Shown: positions 30,090-39,367 of the stretch, piece after piece
Numbering within the stretch: position 1 is the first letter of the stretch
How the letters are laid out: every line of letters begins with the position of its first letter
NCBI GenBank assembly: GCA_002841315.1
Contig: PHEW01000002.1
Span: 124,001 to 188,000, forward strand
Direction: 5' to 3'
DNA from: Actinobacteria bacterium HGW-Actinobacteria-4
GTDB lineage: Bacteria; Actinomycetota; Actinomycetes; Actinomycetales; Demequinaceae
Length of the DNA: 64,000 nucleotides
Position numbers and translations under genes: made by a program
The notes under the pieces: generated by a model
What the model was told of the DNA's origin: nothing
Databases searched by the model: none
Seen by the model: only the letters and a program-made list of their open reading frames with translations

Positions 30090-31568
30090 CTAGCGAATGC
30101 TCGTGGGACCGTACCCGAACGTCGTGACGGTCACGTCAGCGTCGATCGCGCGTACCCCGATCACCCGACCGGTGAACCCGGCGGCCACCTCGGTGGAAAG
30201 GTACCGCCCGTCGATTCTGCCTAGTTCAGTGAAGGCACCGTCGGCGTCGAACCCCACCACAACATCGTCCGGACCCAGCGTGGTGGGTTCCACGGCGCGT
30301 GCCACCAACACCACGGAGCCGCCGCTGTGAGCCATGGTGCCCAGCGTCGATTCAACGTCGCCGATGCGCGTCACCGCAGCGACCGTCGTGGAGTCGGCGC
30401 GCACCTCGCACCAGTGGCGGTCGTCAAGTCGCACGGTGAGAACCGCCGTTCCTAAGCCTGGCCGCACGGTGACGCGGGACTCCCACCAAGCGTCTCGCGC
30501 TCGGGCCGCCAGGAGCGACGGTCGGCCGATGGGCGACCCTGCCGGCGAGACCAACGCGCCACCACCAGGAGCGGGAGCGACAAAGTCCTCAGGTCGGAGT
30601 CCAGGAGACACCCAGCGGGGGTGAAGCGGCCAGGTGTCGAAGCTGTCGCTGAAGAAGGTCTGCGGCTCGGGGATGCTGAAGGCTTCGGTGTCCACGTGCG
30701 GCCAGTCCTCGCGCCACGTCACGCCAGCGAGGAAGGTCTCACGGCCGTTGACGTGGAATCCCGGAGAGAAGCCACGGGGCCGCACGCCTAGATAGACCAT
30801 TGCCCAGTCGCCGCTTGGAGTCTCGATCATGTCGGCATGGCCAGTGTTCTGAACCTGGTGCGACAGCGATCGGTGGCTAAGGATGGGGTTGTGGGGCGCG
30901 CCCACGAACGGACCGCGTGGCGACGTTCCCCGTGCGATGGCCACTGTGTGACCCCGCTCTGTCCCGCCTTCGGCGATCAGCAAGTACCACCATTGACCGC
31001 GGCGAATGACGTGCGGTGCCTCCGGATGCAGCAGACCGGTGCCCGACCACAACTCGCGCGGTTCGTCGAGCACGGCGCCGGTTGCCGAGTCGATCTCAGC
31101 CTGCACAATCCGCGGGGGATCGCTGGTGGTGCTGCAGTATGTCACCAAGCATCGATTCTGGTCATCCCACGCGATGTCGGGATCGATACCTTCCAACGCC
31201 ACCACGACCGGCTCAGACCAAGGGCCCTCGATACGCTCCGCGGTCACCAGGATGTGGCCGCCATCGCTGCCGTGGACGTTGGTGGTAATCATCCAGAACC
31301 GGCCGTCGTGGTACCGCAAGGTGGGGGCGTAGACACCGCGTGACGGCTCGGACGTGCCGGCTGGGAAGTGGGCGTCGGTGGGGAGTGCATGAGCCACGGG
31401 TTCCCACGACAGCAGGTCCTCGCTCCGCCATAGAGGCACGCCCGGCGCGTACTCGAAGCTCGACAGTGCCACGTAGTAGGTGCCGTGGGCTTCACAGATG
31501 CTCGGGTCCGGGTAGAAGCCAGGAAGGATGGGGTGGTGGCTCGCGGCTACCGTCTCTGGTGACACCAT
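30090..31568 (-). CDS. Glycoside hydrolase family 43 (beta-xylosidase/arabinofuranosidase-like)
   Basis: 492 aa. The five-bladed propeller catalytic domain begins with HPILPGFYPDPS, whose Asp is the family general base; a C-terminal beta-sandwich (from about FFSDSFDTWPLHPRW) matches the GH43_11/12-type accessory domain. Probably trims xylo- or arabino-oligosaccharides in the cytoplasm, since no signal peptide is seen. Start: ATG 31568 has GAGGG upstream; GTG 31607 would overlap the menD stop in a GTGA and add 13 residues. Sits 35 nt behind menD, an odd companion for quinone genes. Confidence 0.82.
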   Translation of the reverse strand: MVSPETVAASHHPILPGFYPDPSICEAHGTYYVALSSFEYAPGVPLWRSEDLLSWEPVAHALPTDAHFPAGTSEPSRGVYAPTLRYHDGRFWMITTNVHGSDGGHILVTAERIEGPWSEPVVVALEGIDPDIAWDDQNRCLVTYCSTTSDPPRIVQAEIDSATGAVLDEPRELWSGTGLLHPEAPHVIRRGQWWYLLIAEGGTERGHTVAIARGTSPRGPFVGAPHNPILSHRSLSHQVQNTGHADMIETPSGDWAMVYLGVRPRGFSPGFHVNGRETFLAGVTWREDWPHVDTEAFSIPEPQTFFSDSFDTWPLHPRWVSPGLRPEDFVAPAPGGGALVSPAGSPIGRPSLLAARARDAWWESRVTVRPGLGTAVLTVRLDDRHWCEVRADSTTVAAVTRIGDVESTLGTMAHSGGSVVLVARAVEPTTLGPDDVVVGFDADGAFTELGRIDGRYLSTEVAAGFTGRVIGVRAIDADVTVTTFGYGPTSIR

Positions 31569-31603
31569 CACCACACCCTCATGTGCATCATGGTGGCAGG
31601 GCA

Positions 31604-33274
31604 TCACGAGGTCAGCTTCGCTTCGACCACCTCGAACTGGGTGGGCGGCTCAGCGAGTGCGGCCTTGAGCCCTGCCCCATCCGTCACGACTGCGTGGCGC
31701 ACGCCGTATGCCGCACACAATGACGCAATGTCGACGGCGTGAGGAGTAGTGAACACCCGCTCCATCTGATCTGCGGGAGCCTTGGCGTGCTCCATCTCGG
31801 AGAAGATGGTGCCGCCGCCGTCGTTCACCACCACGATACGCAAGGCTGGGCGCGCTTCGTGTGGCCCGATGAGCAACCCGCCACCATCGTGAAGGAACGT
31901 CACATCACCCATGAGCGCCACTACCGGCTGGCCGCTTCCCAGCGCCATGCCCACAGCGGTAGACACTGTTCCGTCGATGCCCGCAAGGCCCCTGTTAGCG
32001 ACGATGGTAGGAACCGCGCCAACGTTCCACGTGGGCGCCAGTCTGTCGATCGCACGGATGGGTCCGGAGGACCCGAGCAACGCGATGCTCCGTGGCTTGA
32101 GCGAGGCGATGAAGGCCTGCGCCACGGCATCGGCACTCCAGGTCTCACTACGCTGCGCACGGCGCGGACTCGCCGCGTGCCAGCGCGCGAGCCATTCGGC
32201 CTGTTCCTCGCCGGGCGTACCAGCTGCGCGAGTCAGCCACGCTTCGGGAACCTCGGGCACAATGCGTTCGGCGTGCCTGGGTGCCTCGCGCCACCGCGCT
32301 CCGTGGCTTGCCACAAACAGCGAGGCCGCCTGATCAATGAGCGCCTGGACGGGGCGCGAGAGGGTGGGTCTGCCCACCACCACCACTTGGTGCACCTGAT
32401 CGGCGAGCTCGCGGCCCTTGTCACTTGCGAGCACGTGGAGGTACCCCACGATCGCGTTGTTGCCTGCGCGCGCGCCCGACGTGGGCTCGGCAATCAGCGG
32501 CCAGCCGTGCGCCTCGGCGACCAGACGTGCCGCGTCTCCCGCGTTGTCACCCGCGATCACGATCCCCCGGGTGACCGAAGGCAACGCGTCGAACGATCCG
32601 GCAGGCAGGTCCGCGGGCAAGGCAGAGCCAGCAACACACTCCTGAGCGCTCACCCGAGGCCACAGCCCGCCATCGGCAGCGAGCGGCGCACGGAACTCGA
32701 GGTCAAGGTGGACGGGACCGGCCTTAGCCACGTTGTCCGAGTGGCGCGGTTCACCCAACGCAATCGCGACGGCTCGGGCCGCGAGCCGTTCCGCGCGCCC
32801 AGGCGCCTCGCCCGCCGTAGGTGCCGCAGCATCGGCCGACCACCGCGCAAAGGTACCGAAGATACCAACTTGGTCTGTGGTCTGGTTGGCGCCCACCCCA
32901 CGGAGCTCACCCGGCCGATCAGCGGTGAGCAACAGCAGCGGCAAGCCCGAGTGGTGGGCCTCCATAGCAGCGGGAAACAGGTTCCCGACTGCCGTTCCGG
33001 AGGTGGTCACCACGGCGACTGGCCGCATCGTGCCAGCGACGGCGTGAGCGCGAGCGATTCCAAGAGCAAGGAACGCCGCGGATCGCTCGTCAATGCGCAC
33101 GTGCAGGTTGACTTGTGGCGCACCCAACGGCGGATCGGCCGACGCGGCTTCCGCGAGCGCATGCGCCAGCGGCCCCGACCGTGAGCCAGGGCACAACACG
33201 AAGTCGCGCACGCCGTGCGCTGCGAGCGTGGCAATCATCTCCCGCGCGAAAGACGCGGACGGGTTGGGGGTCAC
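31604..33274 (-). CDS. menD: 2-Succinyl-5-enolpyruvyl-6-hydroxy-3-cyclohexene-1-carboxylate synthase
   Basis: 556 aa thiamine-diphosphate enzyme adding a succinyl semialdehyde unit to isochorismate. N-terminal FVLCPGSRSGPLAHALAEA, and the ThDP-Mg region GDVTFLHDGGGL then VVNDGGGTIF, are diagnostic. GTG 33274 overlaps the menC stop (GTGA); the open frame upstream lies over menC. No menH was found in the window. Confidence 0.92.
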   Translation of the reverse strand: MTPNPSASFAREMIATLAAHGVRDFVLCPGSRSGPLAHALAEAASADPPLGAPQVNLHVRIDERSAAFLALGIARAHAVAGTMRPVAVVTTSGTAVGNLFPAAMEAHHSGLPLLLLTADRPGELRGVGANQTTDQVGIFGTFARWSADAAAPTAGEAPGRAERLAARAVAIALGEPRHSDNVAKAGPVHLDLEFRAPLAADGGLWPRVSAQECVAGSALPADLPAGSFDALPSVTRGIVIAGDNAGDAARLVAEAHGWPLIAEPTSGARAGNNAIVGYLHVLASDKGRELADQVHQVVVVGRPTLSRPVQALIDQAASLFVASHGARWREAPRHAERIVPEVPEAWLTRAAGTPGEEQAEWLARWHAASPRRAQRSETWSADAVAQAFIASLKPRSIALLGSSGPIRAIDRLAPTWNVGAVPTIVANRGLAGIDGTVSTAVGMALGSGQPVVALMGDVTFLHDGGGLLIGPHEARPALRIVVVNDGGGTIFSEMEHAKAPADQMERVFTTPHAVDIASLCAAYGVRHAVVTDGAGLKAALAEPPTQFEVVEAKLTS

Positions 33275-34158
33275 ACCGTCACATCCCATGGCTGGGCGCG
33301 CAGCACGCCGTCGCGGGGAACCAAGGTGGTCCTGACGGTGTCGGTCGCGAACAAGGCTCCCGTGCCGAGTCCACAGGCATACGGCAGTGACGGCAACGCT
33401 CGCGCGAGGGCAATACCCGCCATCAGTCCCACCGACGTGTCGAGCGCGCTCGAGACCACAATGGGCAACTCGGTCTGCTCCGCAATGCGCATGCACGCAT
33501 GAACCCCACCCAGTGGAGCAACCTTGAGCACCAGGATGTCCGCGGCACCTGCGCGCACCACCTCCATGGGATCTTCGGGGATCCGGATCGATTCATCTGC
33601 GGCGATCGGGGTGTCGACGCGGCGGCGCAACTGCGCGAGTTCGTCGATGGTGCGGCACGGCTGCTCGACATACTCAAGGCCGTCGAGCCCTCCGCGACGC
33701 GCGGCCAGTTCGAGCTCGGTGAGACACCGCACCGCGTCGTCAACGTCCCACGACCCGTTGGCGTCCACGCGCACCTTCCCCCCTGGGCCGAGCGCTGCTG
33801 CGGCGGCCTCTACGCGGTGAGCGTCTTGCAACATCGAACTGTAGCCACCGACCTTGACCTTGACAGTACGGCACCCGCCCGCGGCAGCCAGCTCTGCCAC
33901 TTGGTTGACCGGCACATCAGGGACGATGCTCGACACAGCGACCTCATCGCGCACCGGCGCGGGCCAGTCGCCATGGGCCGCTTCCATCGCGGCGTGCCAC
34001 CAACGGTTGCGCTGCGACGGCGAATAATCAGGAAAGGGAGAGTACTCGCCCCAGGCATCGGCGCCATCCCTGGTGACGCCCTTGATCAGCACCCCGGAAC
34101 GCGACGTCAGCCCGCGGAATGCCACCGCGAGCTGCACGTCAAACGGCCTGAACTCCAT
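33271..34158 (-). CDS. menC: o-Succinylbenzoate synthase
   Basis: 295 aa enolase-superfamily enzyme. Catalytic lysine of the KVKVGGYSS strand, Mg ligands in VRVDANGSWD, EYVEQPC and AADESIRI, and second lysine in LVLKVAPLGG are all present. Dehydrates SHCHC to OSB. Its start has TAGGCT ending 6 nt upstream, so the menC-menD mRNA is probably leaderless. Confidence 0.92.
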   Translation of the reverse strand: MEFRPFDVQLAVAFRGLTSRSGVLIKGVTRDGADAWGEYSPFPDYSPSQRNRWWHAAMEAAHGDWPAPVRDEVAVSSIVPDVPVNQVAELAAAGGCRTVKVKVGGYSSMLQDAHRVEAAAAALGPGGKVRVDANGSWDVDDAVRCLTELELAARRGGLDGLEYVEQPCRTIDELAQLRRRVDTPIAADESIRIPEDPMEVVRAGAADILVLKVAPLGGVHACMRIAEQTELPIVVSSALDTSVGLMAGIALARALPSLPYACGLGTGALFATDTVRTTLVPRDGVLRAQPWDVTV

Positions 34159-34170
34159 ATGCCTAGCCTA
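34159..34170 (-). promoter_or_regulatory. Leaderless -10 box of menC-menD
   Basis: TAGGCT (34170-34165 on the minus strand) followed by 6 nt and ATG 34158; no Shine-Dalgarno. Confidence 0.5.
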
Positions 34171-34203
34171 CGTATAGGTGGCGCGATGGGTTCCCGAGCT
34201 CGA

Positions 34204-35583
34204 TCACGACGCCATGATGGCCGCCATCGCGTGTGCTCCTCGGACATAGGTGGTTGCGTCGCGCTCGGGAGGTTCAACCAGCATGGTGACGGCGTTCGTC
34301 GTGACGTCGACCGTCCAGACCGCTCCATAAGCAGACAACAGCACCCGGTCATCGGTGCCCGAGTTGCACTGCTCGACGGTGCCGTTCGGGAATCCCACCA
34401 CCGTTGCCATGGGGTTCAGTGCCACCGCGGCGGGCCGCTCGAGCCCGTCCGTCACCACCACAGGAACCTCACCTGCCCCGCAGTATTGCGGGAACAGTAC
34501 CGAGTCACCCATGCCCGGATGCCCCAGCGCGGCGCTGATCAGCTCGCGCCTTGCGCCGTCGACCACAGCCGTCGCGGCGCTGCCGCTCAGACTCAGATCC
34601 CATACCGTGGAGACGCCGCCATCGAAGCATTGCACCGCGAGCGCGCCGGGGCGCCCTGGTCCATGCGGGTAGCAGTCGCCAAAGCCCACCGGCAGCTGAA
34701 GGGGCAGTGACGTTCCGTCAAAGCGCTCACCACGGAACTTCTGCTCAGGGGGCATCCCAAAGGTGTACGCCACCTGCACTCCGTCAAGGTCGCGCACCGT
34801 GACGCCCTCGCCCGCTACAAAGACGCCGGGCACCTCGGCCTGCGTTGTTCCAGCGGGGCTTACTCCCACCGCAACGCCGGTGGAGTCGCAACGATGCCGC
34901 ACCAGCCACCCGGATTCGATCACCGCAACGCTCTCGAGGTAGTACGTACCCTCTCCGCACTCCAGCGCAACCGGCTGGAACGTGCCCGTGCGCAGGTCGA
35001 GCACATGCGAGACGGGACTGTCCTCTCCACCGTGCAGCCACGCCACCTGCCGGGATACGTCCCACTGCGCGAGCGTCGCCTCGGTATCGATGGCGCCCAC
35101 CTCAAACCGCTCGCCAGTAGGCGACACGAGGTAGGCCACCCAAGGACCCGTGTCCGTGACGGGGTTCTCGCCATCCATGATGGTGCCGTCGTAGGTCGCG
35201 AGCACCCAGCCGGAGGTCACCTGACTTAGCACCGCTTCGGTGAGCGGTTGGGCATCCGGCAACACGCCAGGAATCACCGTGACTGCCCGCTCCACGAAAC
35301 CCGCCGAGTCGGGGGATGGGCTTGGCGCGTGTTCCGGCGACGGGGACACGGACGGGCTTGGCACCACTGCAGGGTTCTCTCGAATCAAGCTCGGCAACCA
35401 CAGTGTCGCTGCCGCGACCCCCGCGAGCGCCAGCGCGCCCACCGCTCCTGCCCCGGCATGGCGCGCCAAGCGGCGGCGGCGAATCCGCGTGCGCGTGGAG
35501 TGCACGTGTGTGTCACCACCGTGGGGAGCCTCGGCTTGAGCCGACACCTGGGCGTTAATCAAGACGTCGCGCAACTCATTCAT
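34204..35583 (-). CDS. Single-pass membrane protein paired with an ECF-like sigma factor (paralogue B)
   Basis: 459 aa, not recognised by name. Cytoplasmic N-terminus ending in RIRRRRLARHAG, one membrane helix at about residues 44-64, a Pro/Ser-rich linker (VPSPSVSPSPEHAPSPSP) and a large outer domain that looks beta-rich. Start overlaps the sigma-factor stop (ATGA). Topology, basic pre-membrane patch, Pro/Ser linker and coupling match the protein at 8007-9542, so both are probably surface sensors or anti-sigma factors of one family. No zinc-binding anti-sigma motif. Confidence 0.6.
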   Translation of the reverse strand: MNELRDVLINAQVSAQAEAPHGGDTHVHSTRTRIRRRRLARHAGAGAVGALALAGVAAATLWLPSLIRENPAVVPSPSVSPSPEHAPSPSPDSAGFVERAVTVIPGVLPDAQPLTEAVLSQVTSGWVLATYDGTIMDGENPVTDTGPWVAYLVSPTGERFEVGAIDTEATLAQWDVSRQVAWLHGGEDSPVSHVLDLRTGTFQPVALECGEGTYYLESVAVIESGWLVRHRCDSTGVAVGVSPAGTTQAEVPGVFVAGEGVTVRDLDGVQVAYTFGMPPEQKFRGERFDGTSLPLQLPVGFGDCYPHGPGRPGALAVQCFDGGVSTVWDLSLSGSAATAVVDGARRELISAALGHPGMGDSVLFPQYCGAGEVPVVVTDGLERPAAVALNPMATVVGFPNGTVEQCNSGTDDRVLLSAYGAVWTVDVTTNAVTMLVEPPERDATTYVRGAHAMAAIMAS

Positions 35584-36116
35584 CGCATACCTCCATGGGC
35601 CTGGACTTCAACAGACTCGTCATTGGTGACTACGGTTCCCAGCGTCCGTGCCAACCGCGCGACCCCATCGGACACGTACCGCTTCACTGCACCCTCGGAC
35701 AGACCCAAGGCGTGAGCGGTCTGCGCAGTGCTGTGATCGGCCATGAACCTGAGCGCGATGCACGCGCGCACCCTAGGGCTCAGCTCGGCGAGTGCCGTAG
35801 CGACATCGACGTGCAGCGCGACAGGACCATCATGCCCCTCGAGTTCCCAGGGAAACTCAAACCGAGTCTCCCGTGCCGTCCGGCGCGAGCGCGAGCGGCG
35901 CTCATCGATAACTTTGCTCGCGATCGCGCGGCGCACATACGCCTCGGCTTGGGCGGTGTTCGCGAAGCGGGCGCGTCGCGTGAATGTCGCCACGATCGCG
36001 TCCTGGACGGCGTCTTCGGCATCGCCCATGTGGGAGGTCAAGAGATACGCGTAGGCCACCAATGGCCGGTAGCGTTCCCGCACCAGCGACTCGGCCAACG
36101 ATTGCCAGGTAGACAT
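35580..36116 (-). CDS. ECF-type RNA polymerase sigma factor (paralogue B)
   Basis: 178 aa from ATG 36116, preceded by AGGAGGTG. Region 2 (GDAEDAVQDAIVATFTRR) and region 4 (TAQTAHALGLSEGAVKRY) are clear. Opening MSTWQSLAESLVRERYRPLV parallels the start of the sigma factor at 9539-10081. Divergent from menB, but its promoter was not identified. Confidence 0.82.
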   Translation of the reverse strand: MSTWQSLAESLVRERYRPLVAYAYLLTSHMGDAEDAVQDAIVATFTRRARFANTAQAEAYVRRAIASKVIDERRSRSRRTARETRFEFPWELEGHDGPVALHVDVATALAELSPRVRACIALRFMADHSTAQTAHALGLSEGAVKRYVSDGVARLARTLGTVVTNDESVEVQAHGGMR

Positions 36117-36210
36117 CAGCACCTCCTGTGAATGCTCCTGAAGTAATAACGCCACGGCGCGAACAATCGGTTGGGGTGCCAGTTCCCTCGAGAGACATCC
36201 TGCACCCGGA

Positions 36211-36222
36211 TAGGCTCGTGCC
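36211..36222 (+). promoter_or_regulatory. Leaderless -10 box of menB
   Basis: TAGGCT at 36211-36216, 6 nt, ATG 36223; identical hexamer and spacing to the menC promoter. Confidence 0.5.
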
Positions 36223-37155
36223 ATGAGCGAACTGCCCGCATCCGTCTCGGACACCTTTGACGCCACCCAGTGGCGCGCCATCGACGGCTTTCCTGACGGC
36301 GATGTCACCTACCACCGGTGGGTGGCCCGCGCCGGCGACGACGAACGCGACCTGCCTGCGGTACGCATCGCCTTTCATCGTCCGGAAGTCCGCAACGCCT
36401 TCCGGCCTCAGACCGTCGACGAACTCTACCGAGCGCTTGATCACGCGCGGCAGACCGCAGACGTCGCAGCGGTGATCCTCACCGGAAACGGCCCCGCCCC
36501 CAAGGACGGCGTGTGGGCATTCTGCTCTGGCGGGGATCAGCGCATTCGCGGCAAGGACGGCTACCTCTATGAAGGTGACGCTGGCAACGCACCAGCTCAC
36601 GGGGGAAGGCTCCACATCCTCGAGGTGCAGCGCCTGATGCGCACCATGCCCAAAGTCACCATCGCGGCCGTCAACGGTTGGGCCGCTGGCGGTGGGCACT
36701 CGCTGCACGTGGTCGCTGATCTATCCATCGCCAGCCGTGAGCACGCACGCTTCATGCAGACCGATGCGAACGTCGGATCCTTTGACGCTGGCTATGGCAG
36801 TGCACTCTTGGCCCGGCAGGTGGGCGACAAACGCGCGCGCGAGATCTTCTTCCTCGCACGCGAGTATTCGGCCGACGAGGCCTACACGTGGGGGGCGGTG
36901 AACGACGTCGTTGATCACGCCGATCTCGAGGCGACCGCGCTTGAGTACGCGAAGACTGTTGCAAGGAAATCGCCGCAAGCCATTCGGATGCTCAAGTTCG
37001 CGTTCAACTTGGCCGACGACGGCATGGCTGGTCAGCAGGTCTTCGCTGGAGAGGCCACGCGCATGGCGTACATGACCGAGGAGGCCCAAGAGGGTCGCGA
37101 TGCATTCCTGGAGCGCCGCGAGCCGGACTGGACCCGCTTCCCCTATGCGTTCTAG
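36223..37155 (+). CDS. menB: 1,4-Dihydroxy-2-naphthoyl-CoA synthase
   Basis: 310 aa crotonase-fold enzyme closing the second ring of the naphthoquinone. SGGDQRIRGKDGY is the family loop, AVNGWAAGGGHSLH the oxyanion region, TDANVGSFDAGYGS the catalytic stretch, and the C-terminal RREPDWTRFPY the conserved tail that completes the neighbouring active site. Single-gene unit between the sigma gene and DUF3048. Confidence 0.94.
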   Translation: MSELPASVSDTFDATQWRAIDGFPDGDVTYHRWVARAGDDERDLPAVRIAFHRPEVRNAFRPQTVDELYRALDHARQTADVAAVILTGNGPAPKDGVWAFCSGGDQRIRGKDGYLYEGDAGNAPAHGGRLHILEVQRLMRTMPKVTIAAVNGWAAGGGHSLHVVADLSIASREHARFMQTDANVGSFDAGYGSALLARQVGDKRAREIFFLAREYSADEAYTWGAVNDVVDHADLEATALEYAKTVARKSPQAIRMLKFAFNLADDGMAGQQVFAGEATRMAYMTEEAQEGRDAFLERREPDWTRFPYAF

Positions 37156-37185
37156 CGTTGTCGAGCCACGCGCCGCGTCGCCGAC

Positions 37186-38271
37186 CTACTCGAAGTCCAC
37201 GCTTGTCTTGTGGCCCACCCCAGAGCGCGGCACCAGCTCAACCCAGGTTTGACCTGGCAACAGGACCACGGGATCGCCATCGAGCGTCACGATCTCGATC
37301 ACGGCCGTGCGCGAGGACTTCGACCAGATGACCTCGATCATCCTGTCCCCCGAAACCACATAGCCGGGGTTGCCGTCGGTGATCATGATTGTTTCTGGGA
37401 CCGAGGATCCGCCTTGCCGGCTCGTGTACTTGACGTCGACCCACAGCACCACAATGTTGCTCGCGGAGATCTGCGTGCCGTTGGCGTCAACGTGTGCGTC
37501 CGCATTCTCGAATCGCATCCACAACCCTTGCGCGGCGTCCCAGTGCCACTTGGGTTGCGCCCGGCCGGACATGAAGATGTCGACCAACGCCACCGGGGAG
37601 CCCTCCATCTGGGCGGTGGCGAACTCGGACGGATACGCGTACTCCCATGGTGGCGGCGGAGCGGTCAGCCCTTCCGACTGCGCCAAGAAGTCAGCGAGCG
37701 TGCCGTGCAGGTTGTGCGGGGCCCGCTTGGTGTTCACGCGGAAGAACCCGTAGGACCCGATGTCTTGTGCAATGAGCTTCTGGCCGCTGTTGCGCGCGTC
37801 GGTGATGAACCGGCCCTGGGCACCCGAGAAGACAAGTGGGCCCACGTATTGTCCAGCGATGTTCTTGTCCATGGGCCGCATCGAGCGAATGGGGCCCACC
37901 GTCTCCGGAAGGTCAGAGTGGTAGACGGCCACAAGCCTCGAGATCCCGTACTCCACGTACTCCTCGTAGACAATGTCGGCGCGGTACAGGTTGCTTTGCG
38001 GGCGCGCATCTGCGGAGTTCTCGATCTTGATCGCTATCGCCGGCCGGTTCAACTCTTCGCCAGTGAGCCCCGCCGCATCAGCGCCAGATAGCGGCCAGGC
38101 CACAGCGGGCTTGGGGTCAGGAGGGGGCGACGGGACGGCTCCACGGTTTTCTCGCGGTTCGAGCGTTACGGTGCTCGCGGGAGGCGCGACCACTTCAGGC
38201 GCGCACGCCACGACCACCATCACGGCGGCAATGGCGATCGCCGCCGCAGGGAGAACGCGATGCTTGGCCAT
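37186..38271 (-). CDS. DUF3048 domain lipoprotein (YerB-like)
   Basis: 361 aa. Signal peptide with lipobox VVAC (cleavage before the Cys near residue 23), a Pro-rich spacer, then the DUF3048 core: AIAIKIENSADARPQSNLYRADIV split around NS, SMRPMDKNIAGQYVGPLVFSGAQ and the C-terminal domain ending VLLPGQTWVELVP. Extracytoplasmic, function unknown in the family. Shares a 34-bp promoter region with menE. Confidence 0.8.
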   Translation of the reverse strand: MAKHRVLPAAAIAIAAVMVVVACAPEVVAPPASTVTLEPRENRGAVPSPPPDPKPAVAWPLSGADAAGLTGEELNRPAIAIKIENSADARPQSNLYRADIVYEEYVEYGISRLVAVYHSDLPETVGPIRSMRPMDKNIAGQYVGPLVFSGAQGRFITDARNSGQKLIAQDIGSYGFFRVNTKRAPHNLHGTLADFLAQSEGLTAPPPPWEYAYPSEFATAQMEGSPVALVDIFMSGRAQPKWHWDAAQGLWMRFENADAHVDANGTQISASNIVVLWVDVKYTSRQGGSSVPETIMITDGNPGYVVSGDRMIEVIWSKSSRTAVIEIVTLDGDPVVLLPGQTWVELVPRSGVGHKTSVDFE

Positions 38272-38305
38272 AAGCGACAGTGTAGGCGCGCCCTACGCTG
38301 TGGGT
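38272..38305. promoter_or_regulatory. Overlapping divergent leaderless promoters of DUF3048 and menE
   Basis: Minus: TACACT (38284-38279), 7 nt, ATG 38271. Plus: TACGCT (38294-38299), 6 nt, ATG 38306. The two -10 boxes are only 9 bp apart, so each gene's -35 region overlaps the other's -10 and polymerase can probably occupy only one promoter at a time. Confidence 0.5.
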
Positions 38306-39367
38306 ATGACATACGCGCGCCTAGCGGACGGACCACGGGATGCCGTTGCTGCGGCTCTTGCCGGCACGGCAGAGGGTGTGAGTGTGGCAACCTCCGGCTC
38401 CACCGGCGCACCGCGCGAGGTGTTGCTGAGTGTAGGAGCTCTGCTGGCGTCGGCGCGGGCCACGCATGATCGACTTGGTGGCCCCGGACACTGGCTCCTC
38501 GCCGTTCCCGCAGACAGGGTTGCGGGAGCAATGGTGTTGGTGCGCGCGGCGGTCGCCGGCACGGTGCCCGTGACCCTTGAGCCTGGGCCGTTCACGGCGA
38601 GTGAGTTTGCGCACGCGAGCACCCTGCTGCCCACAGGTGACCGACGATACGTTTCGCTGGTTCCAACTCAGCTGAGACGATTGCTGGCTGATCCCGCCGG
38701 GCGCGATGCGCTGAGTACCTTCAACGCCGCCCTTGTGGGTGGCGCGGCGATGCTGGGGGGGGATGGCGCACCCAACGTGGTCACGACCTACGGGATGACG
38801 GAGACTGCTGGCGGCTGCGTCTATGACGGAGTCCCCCTTGAGGGAGTGGACATCGACGTGGACGCAGACGGTCGCATTCTTCTTTCAGGGCCGATGCTGG
38901 CGGATGGCTACGCGGATGGCGACGGTTCGGCGTGGGCAACCCGTGCCGGCAAGCGTTGGCTTCGCACAAGCGACGCGGGTGAAATCGTGGACGGACGGCT
39001 CGCGGTCTGGGGGCGCCTTGACGACGTCATCGTCACAGGCGGGCTCAAGGTGCACCCGGCAACCGTTGAGCAGGCACTCTCAGCGATGGCGGGGATCGCT
39101 GAGGTTGCGGTGGTCCCTGTGGCCGACGCCGAGTGGGGCCAGCGCGTGGTCGCCGTCATCGAGATGGCACGCGGCGAGTCACTGCCCCCGCTCGCGGAGC
39201 TTCGGGAAGCTTTGAGTGCACGGCTTGAGCCTCATCAGTTGCCTCGTGACGCCATCACTGTTGAACACCTGCCACGCCTGGCTCGTGGCAAGATCGACCG
39301 CAGAGCCGTGCGACGGCTTGTCGATGACCAATCCCCGTGGAGACCTCATGACCACCACCGTCAGTGA
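38306..39367 (+). CDS. menE: o-Succinylbenzoate-CoA ligase
   Basis: 353 aa, a short actinobacterial MenE of the acyl-adenylating family. ATP-binding loop VATSGSTGAPREVLLS near residues 30-45, TTYGMTETAGGCVYDG, the LRTSDAGEIVDGRL motif with Asp, DDVIVTGGLKVHP hinge, and the catalytic Lys in LARGKIDRRAV. Activates OSB for MenB. ATG 38306 set by the -10 box; upstream frame lies over DUF3048. Overlaps menA by 20 nt. Confidence 0.92.
   Translation: MTYARLADGPRDAVAAALAGTAEGVSVATSGSTGAPREVLLSVGALLASARATHDRLGGPGHWLLAVPADRVAGAMVLVRAAVAGTVPVTLEPGPFTASEFAHASTLLPTGDRRYVSLVPTQLRRLLADPAGRDALSTFNAALVGGAAMLGGDGAPNVVTTYGMTETAGGCVYDGVPLEGVDIDVDADGRILLSGPMLADGYADGDGSAWATRAGKRWLRTSDAGEIVDGRLAVWGRLDDVIVTGGLKVHPATVEQALSAMAGIAEVAVVPVADAEWGQRVVAVIEMARGESLPPLAELREALSARLEPHQLPRDAITVEHLPRLARGKIDRRAVRRLVDDQSPWRPHDHHRQ

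Noticed and set aside
31739..33184. 481-codon open frame antisense to menD
   Set aside because: Composition mirror of menD codons; Arg/His-rich with no motif. The same reasoning removes long antisense frames over nuoN, nuoM, nuoL and putA.
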